From Streptomyces cavernicola (GTDB taxonomy: Bacteria; Actinomycetota; Actinomycetes; Streptomycetales; Streptomycetaceae), in the NCBI RefSeq assembly GCF_029968035.1, contig NZ_JASCIQ010000049.1, positions 1-58,139 on the forward strand: a stretch of DNA of 58,139 bases. Direction: 5' to 3'. Of this stretch, positions 16,208 to 24,658 are shown piece after piece (the first letter of the stretch is position 1; each line of letters starts with the position of its first letter). A model generated the notes under the pieces. It was not told where the DNA came from. It searched no databases and was given only the letters and a program-made list of their open reading frames with translations. Position numbers and translations under genes: made by a program.

Positions 16208-17195
16208 CGGTCGCCCTCACCGGCCCCCCCACGTCGGACGGGCCGGTCTCGCCCCGGCCCCCTGCCGCAGGAATACGTCACGACCTCGGCTGGACCCTGC
16301 TCGGGGCCACGCCCCCGGCCCCGGGGCTTCGCCCGTGCCCCGGTCGTCGTTCGGCTGGCGCGTCGAGGTGGCTGGTCGCGCAGTTCCCCGCGCCCCTGTC
16401 GGGGCCCCGATCTGCTCGGGCTCAGAGAAGGCGGCCCTCTGGCGGTTGAGGGGCGGGGCCCCGAGCCCTGCTTTGGAGTTTCGCCCGTGGCCTCCGCTCG
16501 GGGCTGCCCCCTCCGGCCCTCTGCCCGAGGCTTCGCCTCGGCTCGCTGCTCGCCCCGGGGCTTCGCCCCGTGCCCCGGTTGCCTTTCGGCTGCCCGTGTC
16601 GTTGTGGCTGGTCGCGCAGTTCCCCGCGCCCCTGTCTGGGCCCATCGCTGGCCCAGTCCGCAAAGTTCAGCCCTCACCTCGCAAGAATCTAGATCCCCGG
16701 CCTCTGAGGGGAGGAGGTAAAGCCAGCGCCTCCCGCGTCTCTGGGGGCAAATCCAGCCTTTCCGGCACCTGAGGGCCGGGGCGAAATCAGCCCCTCCGGC
16801 GTTTGAGGAGCGGGGGTCCGGGGGCTGGCCCCCGAGGCGGGGCAGGGGGCGGCAGACCCGAAGCGGGACCCAGGGACGGCAGCCCCGGGTAGGGGCCTGG
16901 GGCCGCAGCCACGAAACGGGGGCCAGGGCCAGCAGCCACGAAGCGGGGTCCAGGGTGGCCGTCGTCCCGAGCCGCGGGGAGCCTGGGGGAGCCCCGCCAC
17001 GAGCGGCGGGAGCCTGGGGCCCCCGAGCGGCGGGAGCCTGGTGGAGCCCCGCCCCGAGCCGCGGGGGCCTGGGGGAGCCCCCCGACCCGTCCGGTAGGAC
17101 TGTCGGGAAGGGGCGGGGTGGGGAAAAGATGACGGAACGCGGACGAACCCCGCCCGCCTCTGGCTCCCCCACCCCCCAAGTGCTGAACTCGAGCC
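16208..17195. repeat. 1-kb gene-free region made of degenerate intergenic repeats
   Basis: No gene is credible here. It holds two copies of the GCGCAGTTCCCCGCGCCCCT element (about 16376 and 16612), one good copy of the CCCCTCCGGCGTTTGAGG element at 16788-16836, and two more degenerate copies of it in series at about 16719 and 16749. A long block of Gly/Pro-coding imperfect repeats follows (16850-17090), with a terminal GGGAAGGGGCGGGG near 17103. Confidence 0.75.
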
Positions 17196-18020
17196 GTGAA
17201 CCCCACCCCATCCGACGACCCCGAAACCGACCCCGGAACCGACACCGACCCCGGAACCGCCCCCGAAACCGACACCGCCCCCGAAACCGAAGCCGACACC
17301 AACCCCGAAACCGCCCCCGACGCGGACGCGCAAGGCACCCCCCTAGGCCGCCGAGTAATCCTCGGCATGCTCGGCCTCGGCGCAGCCGGAATCGCCGCCG
17401 CCCCCCTCCTGCAGCGCAGCGTGGAAGCCCTGGCTCAACAGGACCCCACCGGCCTCACCGACGCCCTGCCCGCCGGCGGCGCCTTCCGGTACTACTCGGT
17501 GACCGCCTCCGTACCCCCGAAGAGCGCCCGCAGCTACCGCCTCCGCGTGGACGGCCTCGTCGACCGCCCCAGCACGTACACCCTCGCCGACCTGCGCGCG
17601 CAGCCGCAGACGCGGATCGTGCGCGACGTGCAGTGCGTGACCGGCTGGCGCGTCCCCGAGACCCCCTTCGAGGGCGTGCGGCTCTCCCGCCTCCTCGACG
17701 CCGCCGGGGTCCGCCCCGAGGCCCGCGCGGTCCGTTTCACCTGCTTCGACGGCGCGTACAGCGAGAGCCTCACCCTCGACCAGGCCCGCAGGGACGACGT
17801 CCTCGTGGCCCTGCGCATGCAGGACAAGCCGGTCGGCTACGAGCACGGAGGGCCCGTACGCCTCTATGTCGCGCCCATGTACTTCTACAAGTCGGCCAAG
17901 TGGCTGTCCGGCATCACCGTCACCGAGGACGTCAGGCCCGGATACTGGGAGGAGCGAGGCTATGACGTGGACGCGTGGGTCGGCCGGTCCAACGGCCGCG
18001 ACGACGCCCCGACGGCCTGA
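17196..18020 (+). CDS. Molybdopterin-dependent oxidoreductase (sulfite oxidase / MsrP-like fold)
   Basis: This 274-residue protein has an oxidoreductase molybdopterin-binding domain. Seen are YRLRVDGLVDRPSTYTLADL, the Mo-ligand cysteine in RDVQCVTGWRVPETPFEGV, and GGPVRLYVAPMYFYKSAKWLSGI. The first 45 residues are an acidic Thr/Pro/Asp/Glu repeat (DPGT/PETD units) coded by tandem DNA repeats. A GRRVILGMLGLGAAGIAAAPLL helix follows, acting as a Tat-like signal or anchor. GTG 17196 is the start, with a weak RBS. Its end overlaps the cytochrome b gene by 59 bp, so the two should form a membrane oxidoreductase. Confidence 0.87.
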   Translation: MNPTPSDDPETDPGTDTDPGTAPETDTAPETEADTNPETAPDADAQGTPLGRRVILGMLGLGAAGIAAAPLLQRSVEALAQQDPTGLTDALPAGGAFRYYSVTASVPPKSARSYRLRVDGLVDRPSTYTLADLRAQPQTRIVRDVQCVTGWRVPETPFEGVRLSRLLDAAGVRPEARAVRFTCFDGAYSESLTLDQARRDDVLVALRMQDKPVGYEHGGPVRLYVAPMYFYKSAKWLSGITVTEDVRPGYWEERGYDVDAWVGRSNGRDDAPTA

Positions 18021-18609
18021 ACAGGCCGTGCGCACCCGCCGGTTCAGCCCCGCCGAGTTCTGGGCGCACGCCGCGACCGCCGCCCTGATGCTGCTCTGCA
18101 TCGCCTCGGCGGCCTGCCTGTACGTCCCCGGGCTCGCCCAGCTCGTCGGCCGCCGTGCGCTCGTCGTGACCGTGCACGAGTGGTCGGGGCTGCTGCTTCC
18201 GCTGCCGCTCCTCGTGGGCCTCGCGTCCCGCGCGCTCCGCGCCGACCTGCGCCGCCTGGACCGCTTCGGCGCGCAGGACCGCCGCTGGCTGCGGGCCGCG
18301 CTCCGCCGCGAGCGGGGGCCGCGCCCGCAGGGCAAGTTCAACGCGGGCCAGAAGCTGTACGCGGCCTGGATCGCAGGGGCGGTCCTGGTGATGCTCGGCA
18401 CCGGCCTGCTGATGTGGTTCACCGGCCTCGCCCCGCTCGCCGTCCGCACCGGCGCGACCTTCGTGCACGACTGGCTGGCCCTCGCCGTGGGCGTGGTGGT
18501 GGCCGGACACATCGCCATGGCCCTGCGCATGTGGTCCCGACAGAGCGCGGCCCGTCAGCTCCAACTCCCCGACGGCGAGCCGGAGTTCACCGACCGCACC
18601 CGCTCCTAG
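17962..18609 (+). CDS. Cytochrome b561/FdnI-type membrane subunit
   Basis: This 215-residue protein has four transmembrane helices with likely heme-ligand histidines in WAHAATAALML, VTVHEWSGLLLPLPL, FVHDWLALAVG and VVAGHIAMAL. ATG 17962 has GGAGG upstream and overlaps the end of the molybdopterin gene by 59 bp in another frame. It probably passes quinone electrons to or from the partner molybdoenzyme, analogous to MsrQ for MsrP but from a different cytochrome family. The actual substrate of the pair is unknown. Confidence 0.85.
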   Translation: MTWTRGSAGPTAATTPRRPEQAVRTRRFSPAEFWAHAATAALMLLCIASAACLYVPGLAQLVGRRALVVTVHEWSGLLLPLPLLVGLASRALRADLRRLDRFGAQDRRWLRAALRRERGPRPQGKFNAGQKLYAAWIAGAVLVMLGTGLLMWFTGLAPLAVRTGATFVHDWLALAVGVVVAGHIAMALRMWSRQSAARQLQLPDGEPEFTDRTRS

Positions 18610-18623
18610 ACCCCAGCGGGCGG

Positions 18624-19025
18624 CTACTCGTACACGTCCCCGTCGACGTACACCCAGGCCCCGTCGAGCCGCTCGAACCGGCTGCGCTCGTGCAGCGCGC
18701 CCGGCCTGCCGCCCTCCACGTACCGGGCTCGGAACGTCACCGTGCCCGTGCTGTGGAACGCGCTGCCCTCCGAGCTGTCCAGGATCTCCAGGCCCACCCA
18801 GCGCATCGACCCGCCGGGCTCGAAGCCGATCCGCGGCGGCCGGGTGCGTGGGTGCCAGGTGCGGAGCAGATACGCCTCGTCCTCGACGGCGAACGCCGCA
18901 TAGCGGGAGCGCATCAACTCCTCCGGAGAGGCCGCTGCAACCTTGCCGGAATGCAATCTTCCGCAACACTCGACGTAGGCGAGCGGCTGTCCGCAGGGGC
19001 ACGGTGAGGTCGTACGACGAGACAT
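18624..19025 (-). CDS. YchJ family protein with SEC-C metal-binding motif
   Basis: This protein of about 133 residues starts MSRRTTSPCPCGQPLAYVECC, the zinc-binding SEC-C/YchJ motif with Cys spacing CxC...CC. The conserved YchJ body follows (SPEELMRSRYAAFAVEDEAYLLRTWHPRTRP and GTVTFRARYVEGG). ATG 19025 is chosen; 19034 is also open. It converges with the cytochrome b gene, 14 bp away. The molecular role of the family is not established. Confidence 0.85.
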   Translation of the reverse strand: MSRRTTSPCPCGQPLAYVECCGRLHSGKVAAASPEELMRSRYAAFAVEDEAYLLRTWHPRTRPPRIGFEPGGSMRWVGLEILDSSEGSAFHSTGTVTFRARYVEGGRPGALHERSRFERLDGAWVYVDGDVYE

Positions 19026-19102
19026 GCCGCCCATTGTGCCGTGCCCGCGGCGAGGCGGCTCGGGCGGCGTGTGGCCAGGTCACCCCTTGTGCGGAGCGAA
19101 GA

Positions 19103-19123
19103 TTTGGTATCCCATTTACCAAA
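19103..19123. promoter_or_regulatory. Putative operator upstream of the NCS1 permease operon (palindrome 1)
   Basis: TTTGGTA and TACCAAA are separated by TCCCATT, a perfect 7-bp inverted repeat in an unusually AT-rich patch about 180 bp ahead of the permease start. It may mark the promoter or regulator site of the permease-racemase operon or of the divergent YchJ gene. Confidence 0.4.
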
Positions 19124-19265
19124 CGGTTTCGGCCGGTCCTCAGGGGCCAGGCGAGCGTTCCAGCCTTGATCGCCCCGCGTTCACCTGTGGTTTTCTCCCG
19201 GGAACCTCTTGACCGCTTAGGGAAACCGGCCGTAGCGTCCTGGCTCACCTGCTTCGAAAAACCGA

Positions 19266-19289
19266 TTCCGTATACCGGAATTCCCGGAA
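19266..19289. promoter_or_regulatory. Putative operator upstream of the NCS1 permease operon (palindrome 2)
   Basis: TTCCG-TATAC-CGGAA (19266-19280) is followed directly by TTCC-C-GGAA (19281-19289), just ahead of the GTG start. The 15-bp TTCCG-N5-CGGAA layout resembles IclR-type sites. This is inference from symmetry only; the second repeat overlaps the SD sequence. Confidence 0.35.
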
Positions 19290-19300
19290 GGGTGACTGGT

Positions 19301-20812
19301 GTGACCACAGCACAGGAAGCATCGTGCACAGGAGAGATGTCCACGGACGCCTCTAATGCGAGTGCCACGGGCACCAGCACCCGGCTCTACAGTCCGGACC
19401 TTGCGCCCACAAAGAAGGAAGGCCGCAACTGGAGCGGCTACAGCGTCTTCACCCTGTGGGCCAATGACGTGCACAGCCTCGGCAACTACGCCTTCGCCCT
19501 GGGCCTGTTCGCCCTCGGCCTCGGCGTCTGGGACATCCTCGCGGCGTTCCTGCTCGCCTCCGTCTTCCTCTTCGGCCTGCTGAGCCTCTCCGGCTACATG
19601 GGCTCGAAGACGGGCGTCCCGTTCCCCGTGATGAGCCGCATCGCGTTCGGCGTCCGCGGGGCCCAGCTCCCCGCCATGATCCGCGGCGGCGTCGCCATCG
19701 CCTGGTTCGGCATCCAGACCTACCTGGCCGCCACGGTGCTCTCCGCACTGCTCAAGGCCCTCATCCCGCCCCTCGCGGCCCTGGAAGAGACCTCCGTGCT
19801 CGGCCTCTCGCTGCTCGGCTGGGTCTCGTTCCTCGGCCTGTGGGTCATCCAGGTGCTGATCGTCAGCTTCGGCATGGACGCGATCCGCAAGTACGTCGAG
19901 CTGGCCGCCCCCGCCGTGCTCATCACCATGCTGGGCCTGGCCGTCTGGATGTTCACCAAGGCCGACATGTCCATCGCCATGGACGCGGGCAACGCCTTCA
20001 CCGGCGCCGACCGCTGGGTGCACATCCTCGAGGCCGCCGCGCTCTGGGTCGTCATCTACGGCACGTTCGTGCTCAACTTCTGCGACTTCACGCGCTCCGC
20101 CAAGAGCAACCGGTCGATCAACATCGGCAACCTCGTCGGCATCCCCGTGAACATGCTGTTCTTCGCCGGCATCGTGGTCGTCCTCAGCGGCGCGCAGTTC
20201 AAGCTCGACGGCAAGGTCGTCACCAGCGCCTCCGACATCGTGCAGACCATCCCGAATACGTTCCTGCTGGTCCTCGCCTCGCTGGCGCTGATCGTCCTGA
20301 CGGTCGCGGTCAACCTGATGGCCAACTTCGTCGCGCCCGTCTACACGCTGGTGAACCTCTTCCCGCGCAAGCTCAACTTCCGCCGCGCGGGCGTCGTCAG
20401 CGCCTCGATCGGCCTGGTCATCCTGCCCTGGAACCTCTACAACAACCCGGTCGTCGTCAACTACTTCCTCGGCGGACTCGGCGCGCTCCTCGGCCCGGTC
20501 TTCGGCATCGTCATGGCCGACTACTGGCTGATCCGCAAGACCCGCGTCAACGTCCCGCACCTCTACACCGAGCACCCCGAGGCCACGTACGCGTACTGCA
20601 AGGGCATCAACCCGCGCGCGATCGGCGCCTTCGTCCCGGCCTCCGCCGTCGCCGTGATCATCGCGCTCGTCCCGACCTTCAAGAGCATCTCGGGCTTCTC
20701 CTGGTTCATCGGCGCGCTGCTCGCCGCCGTGCTCTTCGTCGTCCTGCCCGGCCGGCCCACCTGCCCGGCGGAGGACGTCGACGGCGAGGACATCGCCGTA
20801 CCGAGCGTCTGA
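19301..20812 (+). CDS. NCS1 family nucleobase/allantoin/hydantoin:cation symporter
   Basis: This 503-residue protein has 12 membrane segments and NCS1 marks: NWSGYSVFTLWANDVHSLGNYAFALG (helix 1), GVPFPVMSRIAFGVRGAQLPAMIRGGVAIAWFG, and LGPVFGIVMADYWLIRK near the C-terminus. GTG 19301 with GGAAGG at 9 nt is chosen; GTG 19292 and ATG 19337 are also possible. It lies 54 bp ahead of a racemase-type gene, which suggests a hydantoin- or allantoin-like substrate. Both are inferred to be one operon. Confidence 0.87.
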   Translation: MTTAQEASCTGEMSTDASNASATGTSTRLYSPDLAPTKKEGRNWSGYSVFTLWANDVHSLGNYAFALGLFALGLGVWDILAAFLLASVFLFGLLSLSGYMGSKTGVPFPVMSRIAFGVRGAQLPAMIRGGVAIAWFGIQTYLAATVLSALLKALIPPLAALEETSVLGLSLLGWVSFLGLWVIQVLIVSFGMDAIRKYVELAAPAVLITMLGLAVWMFTKADMSIAMDAGNAFTGADRWVHILEAAALWVVIYGTFVLNFCDFTRSAKSNRSINIGNLVGIPVNMLFFAGIVVVLSGAQFKLDGKVVTSASDIVQTIPNTFLLVLASLALIVLTVAVNLMANFVAPVYTLVNLFPRKLNFRRAGVVSASIGLVILPWNLYNNPVVVNYFLGGLGALLGPVFGIVMADYWLIRKTRVNVPHLYTEHPEATYAYCKGINPRAIGAFVPASAVAVIIALVPTFKSISGFSWFIGALLAAVLFVVLPGRPTCPAEDVDGEDIAVPSV

Positions 20813-20866
20813 ACCGGCTCCACCGGACCCACCCGCACCACCACGCGAGATCAGGAACAACACCCC

Positions 20867-21589
20867 ATGCGACTCCTTGTCGTCAACGTCAACACCACCG
20901 AATCGATGACGAAGAGCATCGGTGAGCAAGCGGCCGCCGTAGCCTCCCCGGGCACCGAGATCGTGGCGCTCACCCCGGACTTCGGGCCGGAGTCCTGCGA
21001 GGGCAACTACGAGAGCTACCTCGCCGCCATCGCCGTCATGGAGAAGGTGCGCGCCTACCCGGAGCCCTTCGACGCCGTCATCCAGGCCGGCTACGGCGAG
21101 CACGGCCGCGAGGGCCTCCAGGAACTGCTCGACGTCCCCGTCGTCGACATCACGGAGGCGGCCGCCAGCACCGCGCAGTTCCTCGGCCACAAGTACTCGG
21201 TCGTCACCACCCTCGACCGGGCCGTGCCGCTCATCGAGGACCGGCTCAAGCTCGCCGGGCTCACCGACCGGCTCGCCTCCGTCCGCGCCAGCGGCCTGGG
21301 CGTCCTCGACCTGGAGCGCGACCCGGACGCCGCCGTCGCCGCGATCGTCGAACAGGCCGCGGCCGCCGTCGAGCAGGACCACGCCGAGGTCATCTGTCTC
21401 GGCTGCGGCGGCATGGCGGGCCTGACCGAGCAGGTCGTCGCCCGTACCGGTGTCCCGGTCGTCGACGGCGTCGCCGCGGCCGTCACGATCGCCGAGTCCC
21501 TGGTCCGCCTCGGCCTGAAGACCTCCAAGGTCCGTACGTACGCGCCGCCGCGCCCGAAGCAGTTCAAGGCGTGGCCCCCGGCCAACTGA
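20867..21589 (+). CDS. Asp/Glu/hydantoin racemase family protein lacking the first catalytic Cys
   Basis: This 240-residue protein of the HyuE/HpxA type has VVNVNTTESMT at the N-terminus and the second active-site cysteine Cys180 in CLGCGGMAGL. At the place where hydantoin and allantoin racemases usually have the first cysteine (AC-F/G-DPG), this protein reads QAGYGEHG (Gly75-Tyr76). Two-base racemisation therefore looks impaired by an eye alignment. It follows the NCS1 permease and probably acts on the imported ureide. A hydrolase-like or altered-specificity role is possible. Confidence 0.85.
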   Translation: MRLLVVNVNTTESMTKSIGEQAAAVASPGTEIVALTPDFGPESCEGNYESYLAAIAVMEKVRAYPEPFDAVIQAGYGEHGREGLQELLDVPVVDITEAAASTAQFLGHKYSVVTTLDRAVPLIEDRLKLAGLTDRLASVRASGLGVLDLERDPDAAVAAIVEQAAAAVEQDHAEVICLGCGGMAGLTEQVVARTGVPVVDGVAAAVTIAESLVRLGLKTSKVRTYAPPRPKQFKAWPPAN

Positions 21590-21750
21590 CGGCCTCCTGA
21601 CGGCCCCACACACCCCCGCCCCGCCCGGCGCGCCAAGAGCCCGGCCGGGGCGGACGTGTGTCCGGACCCCGAACCGGCCACGCCCCTACGGGAGTTGAGC
21701 CCCCGAACGATGCCCGGGACGAACGATTCCCGGGATGACCGCACAACGAA

Positions 21751-21785
21751 AGAGCCCCTCGGTTCCGATGGAACCGAGGGGCTCT
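21751..21785 (-). terminator. Terminator downstream of tRNA-Leu
   Basis: A perfect 16-bp stem (AGAGCCCCTCGGTTCC with a GAT loop) is followed on the minus strand by TTTCGTTG. It ends the tRNA transcript and may also stop the racemase operon coming from the other side. Confidence 0.88.
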
Positions 21786-21791
21786 TCTCTG

Positions 21792-21876
21792 TGTCCGAGG
21801 GGGGACTTGAACCCCCACGCCCGATAAAGGGCACTAGCACCTCAAGCTAGCGCGTCTGCCATTCCGCCACCCGGAC
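21792..21876 (-). tRNA. tRNA-Leu (anticodon GAG)
   Basis: This 85-nt class II tRNA has acceptor arms GTCCGGG/CTCGGAC (one G-T pair), a D-loop with GGCGGAATGGCAGAC, an anticodon loop CTTGAGG with GAG, a long variable arm, and a T-arm with GGGGGTTCAAGTCCCCC. The discriminator is A. CCA is not encoded. A strong terminator follows. Confidence 0.95.
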
Positions 21877-22051
21877 CGGTGACCCGCGGTTTCCCGCGGC
21901 GACGTGGAAAACAATAGCAAACATTCGAGGTGCTCCGATCCACCCCCTGCGGCCGTGAACAGGGCATTGCGGGCAACGGCCCGCCTTGGGGCGACGGGGG
22001 TCGGCGCGCGAGTATGTGAGGGACCACCAGCGGCAACTCGGGAGGAACCAC

Positions 22052-23386
22052 GTGAGCGAGTCGAGCAGGGGCGAGAGGACACCGTCGGTCTCCGGCGAGG
22101 ACGAGGTCGTCGACCTCTGCCGGGACCTGATCCGCATCGACACCAGCAACTACGGCGACCACTCGGGGCCGGGAGAGCGCAAGGCCGCCGAGTACGTGGC
22201 GGAGAAGCTCGCCGAGGTCGGCCTCGAACCGAAGGTCTTCGAGTCCCACCCTGGCCGCGCCTCCACCGTCGCGCGCATCGAGGGCGAGGACCCGTCCAAG
22301 CCCGCGCTCCTCATCCACGGCCACACCGACGTCGTACCGGCCAACGCGCAGGACTGGACCCACCACCCCTTCTCCGGCGAGGTCGCCGACGGCTGCGTCT
22401 GGGGCCGCGGCGCGGTCGACATGAAGGACATGGACGCCATGACCCTCGCGGTCGTACGGGAGCGGATGCGCAGCGGCCGCAAGCCCCCGCGCGACATCGT
22501 CCTCGCCTTCCTCGCCGACGAGGAGGCCGGCGGTACGTACGGGGCCCGTCACCTCGTCGACAAGCACCCGGACCTCTTCGAGGGCGTCACCGAGGCGATC
22601 GGCGAGGTCGGCGGCTTCTCCTTCACGGTGAACGAGAACCTCCGCCTCTATCTCGTCGAGACCGCCCAGAAGGGCATGCACTGGATGCGGCTCACCGTGG
22701 ACGGCACGGCGGGTCACGGCTCCATGACGAACGACGACAACGCCATCACGGAGCTGTGCGAGGCCGTCGGCCGGCTCGGGCGGCACAACTGGCCGATCCG
22801 CGTCACCAAGACCGTCCGCTCCTTCCTCGACGAGCTCTCCGACGCCCTCGGCGCCGAGCTCGACCCGGAGAACATGGACGAGACGCTCGCCAAGCTCGGC
22901 GGCATCGCCAAGATGGTCGGCGCGACCCTCAAGAACTCCGCGGCCCCCACGATGCTCGGCGCCGGCTACAAGGTGAACGTCATCCCCGGCCAGGCCACCG
23001 CCCACGTCGACGGCCGCTTCCTGCCCGGCTACGAGCAGGAGTTCCTCGCCGACCTCGACCGGCTCCTCGGCCCGCGCGTCCAGCGCGAGGACGTGCACGC
23101 CGACAAGGCCCTGGAGACCGACTTCGACGGCAAGCTCGTCGACGCCATGCAGAGCGCCCTGAAGGCCGAGGACCCGATCGCGCGCGCCGTGCCGTACATG
23201 CTCTCCGGCGGCACCGACGCCAAGTCCTTCGACGACCTCGGCATCCGCTGCTTCGGCTTCGCGCCGCTGCAGCTGCCGCCGGAGCTGGACTTCGCGGGCA
23301 TGTTCCACGGCGTGGACGAGCGGGTCCCGGTGGACGGCCTCAAGTTCGGCGTGCGCGTCCTCGACCGGTTCATCGACGCGTCCTGA
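22052..23386 (+). CDS. M20/M25/M40 family metallohydrolase (peptidase)
   Basis: This 444-residue protein has the M20 metal ligands in LLIHGHTDVVPA (His and catalytic Asp), WGRGAVDMKD (bridging Asp) and FLADEEAGGTYGARHL (catalytic Glu and metal Glu). A dimerisation domain covers the middle, and SGGTDAKSF with a late His (FHGVDERVPV) lies near the end. GTG 22052 has GGAGGAA upstream. Family members act as dipeptidases, deacetylases or carboxypeptidases; the substrate is open. It precedes the chaplin genes in the conserved Streptomyces order. Confidence 0.9.
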   Translation: MSESSRGERTPSVSGEDEVVDLCRDLIRIDTSNYGDHSGPGERKAAEYVAEKLAEVGLEPKVFESHPGRASTVARIEGEDPSKPALLIHGHTDVVPANAQDWTHHPFSGEVADGCVWGRGAVDMKDMDAMTLAVVRERMRSGRKPPRDIVLAFLADEEAGGTYGARHLVDKHPDLFEGVTEAIGEVGGFSFTVNENLRLYLVETAQKGMHWMRLTVDGTAGHGSMTNDDNAITELCEAVGRLGRHNWPIRVTKTVRSFLDELSDALGAELDPENMDETLAKLGGIAKMVGATLKNSAAPTMLGAGYKVNVIPGQATAHVDGRFLPGYEQEFLADLDRLLGPRVQREDVHADKALETDFDGKLVDAMQSALKAEDPIARAVPYMLSGGTDAKSFDDLGIRCFGFAPLQLPPELDFAGMFHGVDERVPVDGLKFGVRVLDRFIDAS

Positions 23387-23494
23387 GCCCCGGCCCCCGT
23401 ACGGTCAAGAATCGCCTGCGTGTGCGCAGTTGACTGAAACGGGTGAATGGGGCCGTTCGGTCGTAGCCCCCGTCACCTCTCCTCGTTACAGGTG

Positions 23495-23519
23495 GTGCAG
23501 TCCGCGGCTGGGACTGCAC
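23495..23519 (+). promoter_or_regulatory. Stem-loop in the chpH leader next to the ribosome-binding site
   Basis: GTGCAGTCC-GCGGCTG-GGACTGCAC is a perfect 9-bp hairpin ending 9 nt before AAGGAGG of chpH. It could stabilise the mRNA or modulate translation; no known riboswitch is recognised. Confidence 0.5.
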
Positions 23520-23537
23520 TGCCAACAAGGAGGAATA

Positions 23538-23771
23538 ATGATCAAGAAGGTCGTCGCTGCTGCGGCTGCCACTGGTGGTCTGGTGCTCGCCGGCGCGGGT
23601 CTGGCCGTCGCCGACTCGGGCGCTCAGGGCGCTGCCGTGAACTCCCCGGGCGTGCTTTCGGGCAACGTCGTCCAGGCGCCCGTGCACGTGCCGGTGAACG
23701 TCTGCGGCAACACGGTCTCCGTGATCGGGCTGCTGAACCCCGCCTTCGGCAACACTTGCGCCAACAACTGA
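23538..23771 (+). CDS. chpH: Short chaplin, ChpH-like
   Basis: This 77-residue secreted surfactant protein has a signal peptide at about residues 1-25 (MIKKVVAAAAATGGLVLAGA...) and one chaplin domain. The domain has the sequence marks SPGVLSGNVVQAPV, VPVNVCGNTVSVIG and LLNPAFGNTC, including the pair of cysteines that forms the intradomain disulfide. Short chaplins self-assemble into amyloid fibrils that lower surface tension and coat aerial hyphae. ATG 23538 has AAGGAGG 6 nt upstream. It is directly followed by a long chaplin, the conserved chpH-chpC pair of Streptomyces, which supports the name. Confidence 0.92.
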   Translation: MIKKVVAAAAATGGLVLAGAGLAVADSGAQGAAVNSPGVLSGNVVQAPVHVPVNVCGNTVSVIGLLNPAFGNTCANN

Positions 23772-23808
23772 CGTGTTGTGCCTCACCCCTTGAGGGGTTG
23801 AGCCCGCG

Positions 23809-23839
23809 GCCCCGGAGTGCGCGCCTTGCACTCCGGGGC
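23809..23839. terminator. Hairpin between chpH and chpC
   Basis: A 12-bp perfect stem GCCCCGGAGTGC/GCACTCCGGGGC with a 7-nt loop and no T tail. It is preceded by a smaller CCCCTTGAGGGG hairpin. It may act as terminator or mRNA 3' stabiliser so that chpH can be expressed more than chpC. Confidence 0.65.
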
Positions 23840-23912
23840 TGCTGGGCATTAGAGCGCACGCTCCACTGTGGGGCGTGCGCGTTCCCAGTAGTTCCAAGAC
23901 AGGGAAGTACCT

Positions 23913-24584
23913 ATGCGACAGGTCACGCGCAAAGGCCTGATCACCGTGGCGGCCGCGAGCGGCGTACTCGCCGTCACCGGTTACGCACACGCCGACTCGG
24001 GCGCCGACGGCGGCACCGAGCGGTCGCCCGGCGTCGCCTCCGGGAACAGCGTCCAGGCCCCGATCGAGGTGCCCGTCAACGTCTGCGGCAACACCGTGAA
24101 CGTCGTCGGCCTCCTCAACCCGGCCGCCGGCAACGACTGCAGCAACAACTCCGACGGAGACGGCGGTTCGACCGACTCGGGCAGCGGGGCGACCGCCGAC
24201 GGCGGCGCATCCGACTCACCCGGCGTCCTCTCCGGCAACAGCGTTCAGGCCCCGATCTCGGTGCCGGTGAACGCCTGCGGCAACGGGGTCACGGGCGTCG
24301 GCGCCCTCAACCCCACCACCGGCAACGACTGCGGCAACGGCGAAGGGGCGCTCACGACCCCGGAGGCCCCCCGTGCGCCGCAGGACCCCCGGGACCCGGT
24401 CGCCGAGGACCGGGCCAAGAGCCCGACGAACGAGCCGAAGACGCAGCTCGTCACCTCGACCCGGAGCGTCGGGGAGCTCGCGGAGACGGGCAGCGACCTG
24501 CCGCTCGGCATCGCGGTTCCGGTGGGCGCGGGCATGCTGCTCGCGGGCACCGTGCTCTACCGCAAGGCCTCCGTGCGCGCCTGA
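23913..24584 (+). CDS. chpC: Long chaplin with two chaplin domains and sortase signal, ChpC-like
   Basis: This 223-residue protein has a signal peptide at 1-27, chaplin domain 1 at about 37-79 (Cys58, Cys76) and domain 2 at about 101-142 (Cys122, Cys140). A Pro/charged linker follows, then the sortase motif LAETG at 189-193, a hydrophobic helix and a basic tail. This matches long chaplins ChpA-C, which sortase E anchors to the cell wall to seed the fibril layer. Adjacency to chpH makes ChpC the best match. Domain 2 carries ACGNGVTGVG where domain 1 has VCGNTVNVVG, so the domains are not equivalent. Confidence 0.88.
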   Translation: MRQVTRKGLITVAAASGVLAVTGYAHADSGADGGTERSPGVASGNSVQAPIEVPVNVCGNTVNVVGLLNPAAGNDCSNNSDGDGGSTDSGSGATADGGASDSPGVLSGNSVQAPISVPVNACGNGVTGVGALNPTTGNDCGNGEGALTTPEAPRAPQDPRDPVAEDRAKSPTNEPKTQLVTSTRSVGELAETGSDLPLGIAVPVGAGMLLAGTVLYRKASVRA

Positions 24585-24605
24585 CGCACACGGGGAGTTA
24601 CGACG

Positions 24606-24641
24606 ACGGAGTGGGTCCCGTCAGGACGGCGCCCACTCCGT
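24606..24641. terminator. Bidirectional terminator between chpC and DUF5703 gene
   Basis: ACGGAGTGGG and CCCACTCCGT pair over 10 bp with a 16-nt loop, between two convergent genes. Confidence 0.6.
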
Positions 24642-24658
24642 TCGCATGGCGGGCGGGC

